Source of the DNA: JACCXG01 sp963785755
Lineage (GTDB): Bacteria > Acidobacteriota > Vicinamibacteria > Vicinamibacterales > 2-12-FULL-66-21
Assembly: GCA_963785755.1 (NCBI GenBank)
Contig: CAWAXG010000002.1
Coordinates: 886,405 to 950,404 of the forward strand
Direction: 5' to 3'
Length of the DNA: 64,000 bases
The first letter of the stretch is position 1. Each line of letters begins with the position of its first letter. The notes under the pieces were generated by a model that saw only the letters and a list, made by a program, of their open reading frames with translations, did not search any database and had not been told where the DNA came from. This document shows positions 16,977-25,603 of the stretch, in pieces. The position numbers and the translations under genes were made by a program.

Positions 16977-19228
16977 CGTCCGAGCTCTCGTAGTCTGGCG
17001 ATGGCGGCCGGATACACGCGGTAGTCGCCGAGCCAGTACATCCACCACGGATCGTACTGATCGGATGGAGCGGTCTGGACGGCTTCGGCAAGCGCGGCCG
17101 CTTCCTCACGATTGCCGCGATTCGCCTGCATGGTCATCAGCGCGACCTGCGCCGACTGCGCGCCTGGCCAGACGGCCAGCGCGGCGCGGAACGCCCCCGC
17201 CGCTTCATCGAGGCGGCCGCTCGCGCGAAGAACCTGACCGCGGACGAGAAGCGTGAAGTATCGGATCTCGAGATCCGGTGAGGGTGTGGTGACGCGATCG
17301 AGCAGGGCCAGCGCCCGATCGAACTGGCCGAGCCCATAGTGGAATCTCGCCGCGCGTACACGGGCCTCCGTCTCGGTCTCCGGGAACTTCATCGCGTGTT
17401 CGTAGCGGCTCACAATCTCGGACTCGTGAGCCGCAGACGTCGCGCCGCGCAGCCACTGTTGTTCCGACACCACCGCGTAGGCGAGGTTGAGCCGCGGGTT
17501 CGCGGGACATCGCTGCAACGCGCGAGGTATGAACAGCAGCGCGTTGTCCGGGTTGAAGAGGCCTTCGAGCGCCGAGGCTTCGGTCACGAGCCACGCGCAT
17601 TCGAAGTCGTCCGCTCCGGCAGGCTCACGGACGCGGACGTGGTATTCAGCCAGCAGCCGGCCGCCTTCTTCGCGCGTGTCGCGAAGGTCGCTGCGGAGCC
17701 CGGCGAGACCCAGTTCGAGCGCAAAGATCGCCGTGCGGCGGCGATCGTCCGGCCACGGGCTGTCGGATTGCCGGAACCCGCGGATCGCGCGCCCGAGGTC
17801 CCGCGACTCGGCCAGTGATTTCTGGAACGCGTCGCTGGTGCCGCGCTCGAAGGTGTCGGCCAGCGCCGAGACATCCTCGGGCACCACGCGCGGAGCTGCG
17901 GGAGCGACCGGCGGCGGCGCCGGTGCAGCAGGCGTCGGCGTCGCTGGCGCGGCGGCCGCCGGGGCGGCGGTGACGCCACGCTTCGGGATCATCACCCATC
18001 GCCGGCCACGAATCGTGACGTTCTGCTGCCTGATCTTGACCGCGACTTCGTGCGTACGGCCGTCCCTGTCCTCCTCCGCCGGTTCGACCCCGAGCAGATA
18101 GTAGGACGACAACTCCCTTTGAATCCGCTCGAGCGCGGCCGTGGCGTTGCCGACGAGCACGGTGAAGAGCGCGCCGCCCGCCGCGCCCGTGAACTGCTCG
18201 AGCCATCGCGCAAGCACCTGGGTATCGCGGCCGCGGTTGCCGGTGCCTCGTGCGGCCGTTCTCGTCTCCGCGGCGAACTGATCGTGCAGGGTCGAGTCGA
18301 TGAACAACGTATAGATGGCGGTGTTGGCGACGGCGGCCGCCTTCCCCACCTGCAAGCCCTGGGACCCGAGATCCGGGCGTCCACCGGGAGTGTCGCTCGC
18401 GATCATGCCGCCGCTCACCAGCACCAGCGTCTTGCGGCCCGGGTAGCTCTGCATCTGCGTCGTAATGAGCGTGCGCAGCATCCCGAGGCTCGCCGTCGAC
18501 TGGCCCTCGTAGTAGAGGGCGGTATTGGTCACCTCGTTGAGGAGGCGTACCCGGCAGTTGGGGCCTTGTTCTTCAATCCCGCATTCCCGGGTGACCACAG
18601 CTTCGAGCGTCGGACCGGTGCCCGAGGCGATGTCGCGCGAGATGTCGATGATTTCGGTCGGGCGGAGGCGAAACTGGCTGGGCGAGGGGCCGTCACGCTG
18701 GCCCACGACCGTGCCGAGCGCGCGAAGAACCGCCGCATGATCAGTGGTGGGCGTAATCTGCGCGCCATTGGGATAGGCCGACAGGCCGACATAGTCGTCC
18801 GGCGACAATCCCCGCACGAACTGCGCAACGCTCTGAATGACTTCGCGCGAGGCTGTGAAATCGAAGCTGATGCAGTCGACCGCGAGCATGATCACCCGGC
18901 CGCCGACAATAGACGAGGCGCTGCCGGGGCTCGCCGCTGTCCCCTCGCCGCTGTCGCGCCCGATCTGTTCCGCGGAGATCACGCGCCGGCGGCGGCCGTT
19001 GATCGTCACGGTGAACCTGTCGGGACCGAGGTTGGGCACCGGGTGGCCGGCGCGATCGAGAACCTGGACGTCGACCGCCACGACCTCGACGGCGACCCGG
19101 ATGGGTCCCGGCTTGGGCTCCTGCGCCTGCGCCTGCTGCCCGGCCGCGAGGGCGAGCGTCGCCGGGCCTCCCAGAAGGGCGGCGACCAGCAGCGCGGCAA
19201 CCCGGCTCATTTCTCGCATGGCTCGCAT
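16973..19228 (-). CDS. secreted VWFA-related protein with C-terminal TPR region
   Basis: A 751-residue exported protein. After the signal sequence (VAALLVAALLGGPATLALAAG) come the N-terminal module VDVQVLDRAGHPVPNLGPDRF and a VWFA-related domain whose MIDAS motif is degenerate (LAVDCISFDFT instead of DxSxS). The end of that domain (RIQRELSSYYLLGVEP, RTHEVAVKIRQQNVTIRGRR) matches TIGR03436. A Pro/Ala-rich linker near residues 420-450 separates it from a helical C-terminal half with TPR-like units (ARVRAARFHYGLGQFDRALALL, LRASGRLDEAAGAFRAAL). Three in-frame ATGs at the start (19228, 19219, 19210) are possible. ATGA overlap links it to the smaller VWFA gene downstream. Confidence 0.87.
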   Translation of the reverse strand: MRAMREMSRVAALLVAALLGGPATLALAAGQQAQAQEPKPGPIRVAVEVVAVDVQVLDRAGHPVPNLGPDRFTVTINGRRRRVISAEQIGRDSGEGTAASPGSASSIVGGRVIMLAVDCISFDFTASREVIQSVAQFVRGLSPDDYVGLSAYPNGAQITPTTDHAAVLRALGTVVGQRDGPSPSQFRLRPTEIIDISRDIASGTGPTLEAVVTRECGIEEQGPNCRVRLLNEVTNTALYYEGQSTASLGMLRTLITTQMQSYPGRKTLVLVSGGMIASDTPGGRPDLGSQGLQVGKAAAVANTAIYTLFIDSTLHDQFAAETRTAARGTGNRGRDTQVLARWLEQFTGAAGGALFTVLVGNATAALERIQRELSSYYLLGVEPAEEDRDGRTHEVAVKIRQQNVTIRGRRWVMIPKRGVTAAPAAAAPATPTPAAPAPPPVAPAAPRVVPEDVSALADTFERGTSDAFQKSLAESRDLGRAIRGFRQSDSPWPDDRRRTAIFALELGLAGLRSDLRDTREEGGRLLAEYHVRVREPAGADDFECAWLVTEASALEGLFNPDNALLFIPRALQRCPANPRLNLAYAVVSEQQWLRGATSAAHESEIVSRYEHAMKFPETETEARVRAARFHYGLGQFDRALALLDRVTTPSPDLEIRYFTLLVRGQVLRASGRLDEAAGAFRAALAVWPGAQSAQVALMTMQANRGNREEAAALAEAVQTAPSDQYDPWWMYWLGDYRVYPAAIARLRELGR

Positions 19229-19309
19229 GGAAGCAGGATAGAGATGGTAACACCCAGCGGCTCGTCGCCGCGTGAAGCGGACGGGGCGAGCCGTGGATCG
19301 AGGCCCGAT

Positions 19310-20086
19310 TTACTCCAGCAGGAATCTCCTGACCGCCGCCGCGTACAGCTCCGGGGCCGTCGTCATGCCCTCGTGTGCCTGGCCGGCCAGTTCCCCGATG
19401 CGTGCGTCGGGCAGGACCGCAGCCAGCGCGTCGGTCACGAACAGGTGACGCGGGCTCTCGGTCCCGATCTGGAGAAGAACAGGACACGACAGACTGCGAT
19501 ACCGCTCGGCGTTGAAGTCGTAGCGGCTCAACGCGCGCAGGTCCCCCATCGAAGCTTTCGCGTCGGACACGTTGGGAGTCCAGAGGTCCGTCGCGCGCAG
19601 GGCGTCGAGCTCCTCAACCGGAACGAACAACGTGTCGCGAAAGAACGTGAACGCCAACTCGTCCCAGTCGCCGGCCGCCGCCAGCTGCTCCAGCCGCGTC
19701 AGGGCAGCCGCGGTCATGATGCTCGGCCGCGCCGGCTCGTACACCACCAGCCGGCGAACGCGATCCGGCACGAGGGCGGCGGCTGCCAATGCGCACAGCG
19801 CGCCGTAGGAATGGCCAAGCAGGAACACGGGCTGGCGCAGCGACTCAATCACGTCGGCGACATCCTGCGCTTCGTCCTCGATGCGGTGTCCGGCGGTCGC
19901 GTCCGTCTCCCCCCGGCCGCGGCGCGCAATCGCGCAGACGTCAAAGGACTCGCGGAACATCGGCTTCACGAACGTCCAGTTCGTTTCGTGATCGCTGAAT
20001 CCGCCGTGCACGAGCACGAGCGGATGCCCGGCGCCGGACCGGTCGTACGACACTCGCACGCCACGTCGGGTCGTGATGCCTTCCAT
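19310..20086 (-). CDS. alpha/beta hydrolase
   Basis: A 258-residue cytoplasmic alpha/beta-fold hydrolase. Oxyanion motif LVLVHGGFSDHETNW, strand AIARRGRGETD, nucleophile elbow LLGHSYGALCAL near residue 93, late acid region in CPVLLQIGTESP and the His in LAGQAHEGMTTAPELY near residue 238. No signal sequence. The specific substrate cannot be inferred. Same strand as the YCII gene upstream (33 bp gap), so the two may be co-transcribed. Confidence 0.88.
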   Translation of the reverse strand: MEGITTRRGVRVSYDRSGAGHPLVLVHGGFSDHETNWTFVKPMFRESFDVCAIARRGRGETDATAGHRIEDEAQDVADVIESLRQPVFLLGHSYGALCALAAAALVPDRVRRLVVYEPARPSIMTAAALTRLEQLAAAGDWDELAFTFFRDTLFVPVEELDALRATDLWTPNVSDAKASMGDLRALSRYDFNAERYRSLSCPVLLQIGTESPRHLFVTDALAAVLPDARIGELAGQAHEGMTTAPELYAAAVRRFLLE

Positions 20087-20118
20087 CGGTCAAGAATAGC
20101 TCCTTTCAACAGCTGATT

Positions 20119-20475
20119 TTAGGGAGCGTCGTACATCTCCCGCACTTCGCACTCCCCTTCGTACGACGGTCCGAGGATGTCGGCGTGGACCTGCATGAAC
20201 CGCCGGGCGTGCTCGACGGCCTCGGTCCGCTCCGACGCCTTCAGGATCGCGAATCCGCCGATCAACTCCTTGGTCTCGGCGAACGGACCGTCCGTCACCC
20301 CGAGCTTCGCGCCTGAGACGCGAACGCGGGCGCCTCGCTCACTCGGAGCGAGGCCGCCGGTCTGAAGCAGGATCCCCGCGGCGGTCATTTCGCCGGAGAG
20401 CTTGCCAATCGCGTCGAGCAGCTGGAGATTCGGCGGCGCACCCTCAGCGGTCTTGATCATCATCATGTATCGCAT
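20119..20475 (-). CDS. YCII/DGPF-domain protein (third copy)
   Basis: A 118-residue YCII family protein beginning MRYMMMIKT with AGGAG upstream of ATG 20475. Signature TDGPFAETKELIGGFAIL near residue 66 and the ending EGECEVREMY closely resemble the second YCII copy at 2.65 kb, although no sigma factor gene is adjacent here. It is divergent from a wHTH-TPR regulator and upstream of a hydrolase. Function unknown. Confidence 0.9.
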   Translation of the reverse strand: MRYMMMIKTAEGAPPNLQLLDAIGKLSGEMTAAGILLQTGGLAPSERGARVRVSGAKLGVTDGPFAETKELIGGFAILKASERTEAVEHARRFMQVHADILGPSYEGECEVREMYDAP

Positions 20476-20674
20476 CGTTCGCTCCTCATGAACCAGGTCC
20501 GGCCGGTCGCTCACTGCGCCGGCGGTCTCGTTCGCAACGTCTGGCCAGTCTGGAGCGGCCGCCTCACGGCGACGATGGAGCGGCCGTGAAGTCCATCTGA
20601 AGGTTTCCTGACCGCGCAAATGGTTGAAGGGCAGGCCCTTGATGGCAGGCACGGTAAGATCGAGGGACCTGGTT

Positions 20675-22477
20675 ATGGTCGAACGCTTGACCTCCCGTGG
20701 GGTTCGTTTTGCGGACTTCGTGCTGGACGTTCCGGCGTTCGAGCTGCGTCAGCAGGGGCGCCGGATCAGGATGGAACGCCGGCCGATGGAGCTGCTGATG
20801 CTGCTCGTGAACCGTCGCGGCGATCTCGTCACGCGCGACGAGATCGTCCACGGCCTCTGGGGCCCGGATGTGTTCATCGACGTCGACACGAGCGTCAACA
20901 CGCTGATTCGAAAAGTCCGCCGCGCCCTGCGTGATTCAGCCGATCGTCCACGATTCATTCAGACGGTCCAGGGCAAGGGCTACCGGTTCATCGCCGATGT
21001 CGAATCGACGGCGGGCGCCATGCTCGCCGTGCTGCCGTTCGAGAACCTGCAGCCAGGCGCGGACGACTACGTCGCCGACGGATTGACCGAAGAAACGATC
21101 GTCGGACTTGGCCAGATCGATCCGGATCGCCTGAGCGTGATCGGGCGAACGTCGAGCATGGCTTACCGAAAGACGACGAAGACGCTCGATGAGATTGCGG
21201 GCGAGCTCGGCGTCGACTACCTGGTCGAGGGATCGGTCCGCACGGCCGGCGGCCGCTGCCGCATCACGTCGCGCCTGATTCGCGCGCGCGACCAGGTTCA
21301 GGTCTGGACGGAAACCTACGAGCACGACGCGAACGACCTGCTCGGACTGCAAGCCGAGCTCGGCGGCGCCATCGCCCGGCAGATCGAGCTTCGGCTGTCA
21401 CCCGAGCGCACCACCACGCCGACACGTCGTCAGACCCAGAATCCCGAAGCGTACGATTTGTATCTCCGCGGCCGGCACTACTACAACCAGATGACCCCGG
21501 CAACGGCGACGCGCGCGCTCGACTGCTTTCGCCGGGCCACGACACTCGACCCCGCGTATGGCCTGGCGTGGGCCGGCATCGCCGACACGCACTCGTCGCG
21601 GCTCTTCAACAGCGACACGCGAACGTCCGAGGTGGCCGACCAGGCGCGGGCGGCCGCGGAGCAGGCACTCGAGCACGGCGCCAATCTCGCGGAGGCACAC
21701 ACCGCGGTAGGGAGAGTGCAATTCCTGTTCGACTGGAATTGGCCGGAAGCGGAGATCAACCTGCGGCGCGCGATCGCGCTCGATCCGAGCTCCTCTCAGA
21801 GTCACTGGATGCTCGGTCACGCGATCTCTCAGCAGGGCCGGCATGCCGAGGCGCTCGCCGCGGCGCGGCGTGCCCGCGAGCTCGATCCGCGGAGCGCCCT
21901 GACCCATACCATGTCCTCGCAGATTGCGTTCTCAGCGCGGGATCTGGAAGCGGCGATCGGGCACGCGCAAGACGCGCTGCTCGCCGAGCCCGACTACTGG
22001 GTCGCCTACTGGCAGCTCGGGCAAGCGTGCCAGCAGATTGGCCGGACCGAGCAGGCGCTGACAGCGCTCGCGGAAGCGACGCGGCTCTCGAACGGCAACT
22101 CGAAGCCGGTATCGCTGGCGGCCTACACGCTCGCGACGGGCGGACGCGCCGCGGAGGCGCGGGAGGCCGTGACTACGCTCGAGCAGCTTGCCGAACGGAG
22201 ATACGTGCCGCCATACGCGATAGCGCTGATCTACGCCGGCCTGCACGAAGACGGGCGGACGTTCGAATGGCTGGACAAGGCGCTCGCCGTCCGCGACACC
22301 CACCTCATCTATGTGCTGGTTGATCCGAAGTGGGACCCGTACCGCGCCGACCCGCGGTTCCAGGCGCTTGTGCCGCGATGCTCGGGGTCAGGGCCCTTCG
22401 ACAGGCTCAGGGCAGGCCCCTTCGACAGGCTCAGGGCAGGCCGTGAATCCGTGAGCGCCGCGCGATACGGAGGATAA
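20675..22477 (+). CDS. OmpR-type winged-helix regulator fused to TolB-like and TPR domains
   Basis: About 600 residues. An OmpR/PhoB-type DNA-binding domain occupies roughly residues 8-105 (RFADFVLDVPAFELRQQG, MELLMLLVNRRGDLVTRDEI, DTSVNTLIRKVRRAL, GKGYRFIADVE). It is followed by the TolB-like/FlgO-like module MLAVLPFENLQPGADDYVADG (to about 260) and TPR repeats to about 560. No receiver and no membrane segment, as in CadC-like soluble regulators common in Acidobacteriota. ATG 20675 (AGGGA upstream) is preferred; ATG 20642 is an alternative. The last 30 residues are odd: two copies of GPFDRLRAG encoded by a tandem dispersed repeat, so the original stop has been displaced. Confidence 0.87.
   Translation: MVERLTSRGVRFADFVLDVPAFELRQQGRRIRMERRPMELLMLLVNRRGDLVTRDEIVHGLWGPDVFIDVDTSVNTLIRKVRRALRDSADRPRFIQTVQGKGYRFIADVESTAGAMLAVLPFENLQPGADDYVADGLTEETIVGLGQIDPDRLSVIGRTSSMAYRKTTKTLDEIAGELGVDYLVEGSVRTAGGRCRITSRLIRARDQVQVWTETYEHDANDLLGLQAELGGAIARQIELRLSPERTTTPTRRQTQNPEAYDLYLRGRHYYNQMTPATATRALDCFRRATTLDPAYGLAWAGIADTHSSRLFNSDTRTSEVADQARAAAEQALEHGANLAEAHTAVGRVQFLFDWNWPEAEINLRRAIALDPSSSQSHWMLGHAISQQGRHAEALAAARRARELDPRSALTHTMSSQIAFSARDLEAAIGHAQDALLAEPDYWVAYWQLGQACQQIGRTEQALTALAEATRLSNGNSKPVSLAAYTLATGGRAAEAREAVTTLEQLAERRYVPPYAIALIYAGLHEDGRTFEWLDKALAVRDTHLIYVLVDPKWDPYRADPRFQALVPRCSGSGPFDRLRAGPFDRLRAGRESVSAARYGG
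22391..22442. repeat. dispersed 24-26 bp repeat, two tandem units, inside a coding end
   Basis: Two direct copies of CCCTTCGACAGGCTCAGGGC plus AGGC, at 22393-22417 and 22418-22442. They lie in frame within the 3' end of the wHTH-TPR gene and encode GPFDRLRAG twice. The inverted-repeat character (GCCCT...AGGGC) would give a short hairpin. Confidence 0.9.
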
Positions 22478-22685
22478 GCGCCAGCCGCCCAACAACTTAC
22501 GGCGTCACCCAACCTTCAGACCAACTTCACGGACTACTTATGGCGGTCCCGGTGTTTCCTCTTGCAGACTCAACTGCGCAGGTCCCGCGACGCTTCAACA
22601 CGCCGATCGAAGGTCAGACCGCCTGGCCCCCTGTCGAATTATCAAAGCGTGTTCGTCTAAGAAGTGGGACTTCACGAGGACTCAA

Positions 22686-22991
22686 ATGACTGCCCTTGCC
22701 GTGCCGTGCTCACCGATCTCGATACTCAGAGTCGAGGGAACACTCCGAACGCCGTTGGATTTCGAACTGCGTCACAGGCTGGACGCCCTCATCCGGCGAG
22801 GTGACCGGCTCGTCCTGCTGAACCTGTCGGGTCTTGTCGACATCGACGCGGCCGGCATCGGCGAACTCGCCCATGCCTTCAACACGATGCGGGCGGCTGG
22901 TGGCGTCCTGCGCCTCGTTTACCTGACAGGACGCGTGCGACACATGCTGGAGTTAGCGGGACTCTTGCCGGTACTGGTCGCCGCACGCTGA
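22686..22991 (+). CDS. STAS domain protein (anti-sigma factor antagonist-like)
   Basis: A 101-residue single STAS domain: ILRVEGTLRTPLDFELRHRL, LVLLNLSGLVDIDAAGIGEL, GVLRLVYLTGRVRHMLELAG. The loop that carries the phosphorylatable Ser/Thr in SpoIIAA-like antagonists reads DIDAAGIGEL, with Ala where Ser is usual, so regulation by serine phosphorylation is doubtful. No kinase or sigma gene is adjacent. AGGA lies close upstream of the ATG. Confidence 0.82.
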   Translation: MTALAVPCSPISILRVEGTLRTPLDFELRHRLDALIRRGDRLVLLNLSGLVDIDAAGIGELAHAFNTMRAAGGVLRLVYLTGRVRHMLELAGLLPVLVAAR

Positions 22992-23069
22992 TCGCTCGCG
23001 TGCCGTGGTCAGATCTCGTTCACGCCCTGCGCAAGCTGAATGAACGGCACCGCGCAGGTAAGCCGGACT

Positions 23070-23507
23070 TCATCGCCCGGCTTTCCAGCCGTCGAAGTCC
23101 TTGACGCTCGCGCAGCTCGGGCCACCATCCCGGCCCGTCCCTGGCACTCGCGCCTCGAGCACACCGTTCGTTCCGGACAAACCCCTCCGGATCAGGTCTG
23201 ACGTGATACCAGCGAGCGGAACCTTGAGCCGACGGCTCCATGGCGTGTCACGCTGACCGGCGACGGTACCGATGTCGACGTACACGAACCGCGCCCCGCG
23301 CGGTCCCTGCACGATCGGACCTGCGAAGTCGACCGACCCGGCACTCGCCGCCTTCACGACGACATTGAACTCGAATGCCAGATCCCCGCCCGCCGACCGC
23401 TGTGTCTGTATCGTCTCGTAGATCGAGCCGCGCCCTTTCTGGATGCCGAAGTCCACGCCGGGCGGCGGTTTCTCGAGGACGATTCTCAACGTGATCTCCT
23501 GGTCCAT
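23070..23507 (-). CDS. DUF5990-like protein
   Basis: A 145-residue protein resembling the DUF5990 family, starting MDQEITLRIVLEKPPPGVDFG and containing FEFNVVVKAASAGSVDFAGP, RFVYVDIGT and RRLKVPLAGI. These proteins share the ILVDCP-like opening and FAGP motif; biochemical role unknown. ATG 23507 is chosen because conserved sequence begins there; a longer frame upstream has no support. Alone on its strand, facing the STAS gene. Confidence 0.75.
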   Translation of the reverse strand: MDQEITLRIVLEKPPPGVDFGIQKGRGSIYETIQTQRSAGGDLAFEFNVVVKAASAGSVDFAGPIVQGPRGARFVYVDIGTVAGQRDTPWSRRLKVPLAGITSDLIRRGLSGTNGVLEARVPGTGRDGGPSCASVKDFDGWKAGR

Positions 23508-23685
23508 GGCTTTCGACGAAACGAGTGCCGAACAGTGATGTCTGGCACAACGGACCGGCAACAGTGCAGCCCGCGCCGTCTCGAGCCATCATACGCGTCG
23601 TTTCAAGAGATCCGCGATGAGAACTTCGCAACTCAGTTCCAACTCAAAAGAGGTAGGTCCAATCGGCCGACGACTGAATGTGTTT

Positions 23686-23716
23686 TGGGAGTTGGAAGTT
23701 GGGAATTGGAAATTGA
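23686..23716. repeat. GGGAGTTGGAAGTTGGGA family repeat (copy 2)
   Basis: The arm GGGAGTTGGAAGTTGGGAATTGGAAATTGAC at 23687-23716 matches the right arm at 16.0 kb. A degenerate opposite arm (CAACTCAGTTCCAACTC) lies about 40 bp upstream at 23630-23646. It occupies the spacer before the HipA-like gene. Confidence 0.75.
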
Positions 23717-23757
23717 CGAGCGGCTGTCGCAACACACCGTCATGCCAGAATGAGCGG

Positions 23758-24537
23758 GTGCGCACGCCACGTACCGTTCGCGTCACGCGCTATGTCACGC
23801 CGCTGCGCGAAGGGGGCTCGCTTCCGGCTATCGTCGAGGCTGATGACGATGGGCTGTACGTGGTGAAGTTCCGCGGCGCCGGTCAGGGACCCCGCGCGCT
23901 GATCGCGGAGCTGGTCGCCGGAGAGATTGCGCGGGCCCTCGGGTTGCCAGTGCCAGAGATCGTCTTCGCCGAGCTCGATCCGGAGCTTGCGCGAACCGAG
24001 CCCGATCCGGAGATTCACGCGTTGATCCACGACAGCGCCGGCTTGAATCTCGCGCTCGATTATCTCCCCGGGTCGGTGACCTACGACCCGATCGTCCACA
24101 CGCCGGACACGGATCTGGCCTCGCGGATCGTCTGGTTCGACGCCTATGTGATGAACGTCGATCGCACGCCGCGCAACACCAACATGCTGCTGTGGCACCG
24201 CAAGCTATGGCTCATCGATCACGGCGCCACGCTCTACTTCCATCACACGCCGGACTGGGAATCCGACGTCAGCCGAGCGCGGGAGCCGTTCGCGCTGATT
24301 CGCAAGCATGTGCTGATCGAGAACGCCGGAGCGCTCGACGCGATCGATGAGAGCATGGCCCGAATACTCGACCGCAACGTGGTGCGGACGATAGTGGACT
24401 GGATTCCGCGGAGCTGGATTGAAGCCGGCGAGCCGGAGCGCGATGCGGCGCGCGTCCGGACGGCATACGAGCGATATCTGCTGGACCGGGTGGAAAACCC
24501 GCGACCGTTTCTGGACGAGGCCCGCCGTGGCGACTGA
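23758..24537 (+). CDS. HipA-like kinase (HipA_2 type)
   Basis: A 259-residue protein of the short HipA-related kinase family. Visible kinase elements: the Lys in DGLYVVKFRGAGQGPRAL near residue 40, the catalytic segment FDAYVMNVDRTPRNTNMLL near residue 130 (Asp and Asn in place) and the metal-binding LIDHGATLYFHH near residue 152. GTG 23758 begins the conserved region. It lacks the N-terminal HipA_N domain and no HipB-like repressor lies upstream, so it is not a classical HipBA toxin module. The DUF3037 gene overlaps its end by 11 bp, so the two are translationally coupled and likely act together. Substrate unknown. Confidence 0.82.
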   Translation: MRTPRTVRVTRYVTPLREGGSLPAIVEADDDGLYVVKFRGAGQGPRALIAELVAGEIARALGLPVPEIVFAELDPELARTEPDPEIHALIHDSAGLNLALDYLPGSVTYDPIVHTPDTDLASRIVWFDAYVMNVDRTPRNTNMLLWHRKLWLIDHGATLYFHHTPDWESDVSRAREPFALIRKHVLIENAGALDAIDESMARILDRNVVRTIVDWIPRSWIEAGEPERDAARVRTAYERYLLDRVENPRPFLDEARRGD

Positions 24538-24934
24538 GCTCACCTACGACTACGCGATCATCCGCGTCGTGCCGCGAGTCGAGCGCGGGGAGCAGATCAA
24601 CGTCGGAGTCATCCTGTCGTGCGTCGACGTCGAGTTCCTCGACACACGGATCGATCTCGACATGCCGCGTCTGCTGATGCTCGATCCCGACATCGACGCC
24701 GAGGCGGTGCGGGCCGGGCTCGCGACGATCGCCGCGGTATGCGCCGGCGGTCCCGGAAGCGGTCCGATCGGCGCGTTGCCACAACGCGAACGCTTCCGCT
24801 GGCTGGTGTCGCCTCGCAGTACGGTCATCCAGATGTCGCCCGTCCATACCGGGCGGACGACCGATCCCGGGGCCGCGCTGCAGCGGCTGCTCGACACCAT
24901 GGTCAGGCACACCGCCCGGAACGATTCGGTCTGA
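24527..24934 (+). CDS. DUF3037 protein
   Basis: A 135-residue DUF3037 protein, recognised by YDYAIIRVVPRVERGEQINV followed by GVILSC and DIDLDMPRLL-type spacing, and by the closing RTTDPGAALQRLLDTMV. GTG 24527 starts inside the end of the HipA-like kinase gene. DUF3037 genes typically sit directly after HipA_2-type genes; the biochemical role is unknown. No DNA-binding motif is visible, so it is not an obvious HipB-like antitoxin. Confidence 0.82.
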   Translation: MATELTYDYAIIRVVPRVERGEQINVGVILSCVDVEFLDTRIDLDMPRLLMLDPDIDAEAVRAGLATIAAVCAGGPGSGPIGALPQRERFRWLVSPRSTVIQMSPVHTGRTTDPGAALQRLLDTMVRHTARNDSV

Positions 24935-24968
24935 GGCTGATGGGGGTCTGACGCGGAGGCCGGACTGT

Positions 24969-25048
24969 CCTCCCTTACTCCCGGTCCTCCCTGTGAATAA
25001 ATCTGGTTTGCGGCGGCCTCATTTCTTCACAAGGAGGATGGGAGGATT
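24969..25048. repeat. CTCCCGTCCTCC family palindrome (copy 2, degenerate)
   Basis: Left arm GTCCTCCCTTACTCCCGGTC plus CTCCCTGTGAATAAA and right arm TTCTTCACAAGGAGGATGGG plus AGGATT form an imperfect inverted repeat around a 30-bp spacer. The arms match copies at 5.86, 30.79 and 49.85 kb. Confidence 0.7.
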
Positions 25049-25086
25049 AATTCTGCATAGCACGAAGCTCCCATTCACGGATTCAC

Positions 25087-25112
25087 GGCCTGCCCTAAGA
25101 CTGTCGAAGGGC
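25087..25112. repeat. 24-26 bp dispersed repeat abutting a stop codon
   Basis: GGCCTGCCCTAAGACTGTCG plus AAGGGC, a slightly diverged copy. Its last base is the first base of the stop codon of the minus-strand CoA-binding protein gene. The flanking words ATTCACGGATTCACGGCC also precede the copy at 27.03 kb. Confidence 0.85.
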
Positions 25113-25603
25113 TACTGCAGGCCACCCCGCACGGAGGTGATGCGCTGGGTATTGAAGCCGAGCCAGTGCATGCGGCCCACATAGCGGGCGTGTTCGACTT
25201 TCAGGCACCGATCCATCACGACGGCGAGGCCGCCAGCCTCCGCGATCCGTCCGCCTTCCTCATTGATCACCGTGAACTGACACCACAGGCATTTGGCCCG
25301 GATGGCAACCGCCTCCCGGGCAATCTCCGGCAGCGCGTCGGGGGCGCGGAAGACATTGACAATGTCGATGGGAACAGGCACGTCTGCGAGGCTCTTGAAG
25401 CTGGTCTCCCCAAGGATCTCCGGCTCGCGCGGGTTGACCGGGATCACACGGTAGCCGTGCCGGCGCAGGTAGTACCCCACGAAATAGCTGGCGCGCAGCT
25501 CGTTCTTCGACAGCCCGACGACCGCGATGGTCTTCGCGCTGTGAATCACGCGCTGGATGGTCAAGGGATCCTGATATCGGCTCGGATCGAACGACGGGCT
25601 CAT
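25112..25603 (-). CDS. CoA-binding domain protein (YccU-like)
   Basis: A 163-residue Rossmann-fold protein of the CoA-binding/YccU family: IHSAKTIAVVGLSKNELRAS near residue 22, HGYRVIPVNPREPEILGE near 50, IDIVNVFRAPDALPEIAREA near 82 and KCLWCQFTVINEEGGRIAEAG, which closes with MDRCLKVEHAR. The family binds CoA or a nucleotide; catalytic activity is not established. Its ATG overlaps the stop of the metY gene (ATGA), so it is part of the methionine operon; this pairing is recurrent in bacteria. Confidence 0.87.
   Translation of the reverse strand: MSPSFDPSRYQDPLTIQRVIHSAKTIAVVGLSKNELRASYFVGYYLRRHGYRVIPVNPREPEILGETSFKSLADVPVPIDIVNVFRAPDALPEIAREAVAIRAKCLWCQFTVINEEGGRIAEAGGLAVVMDRCLKVEHARYVGRMHWLGFNTQRITSVRGGLQ

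Noticed and set aside
18050..20116. 688-codon plus-strand frame
   Set aside because: Antisense to the VWFA and hydrolase genes, which have strong motifs, signal peptides and stop/start overlaps; high GC explains the open frame.
23758..24934. Classical HipBA toxin-antitoxin module
   Set aside because: No HipB-like helix-turn-helix gene upstream and no HipA N-terminal domain; the partner is DUF3037 instead.
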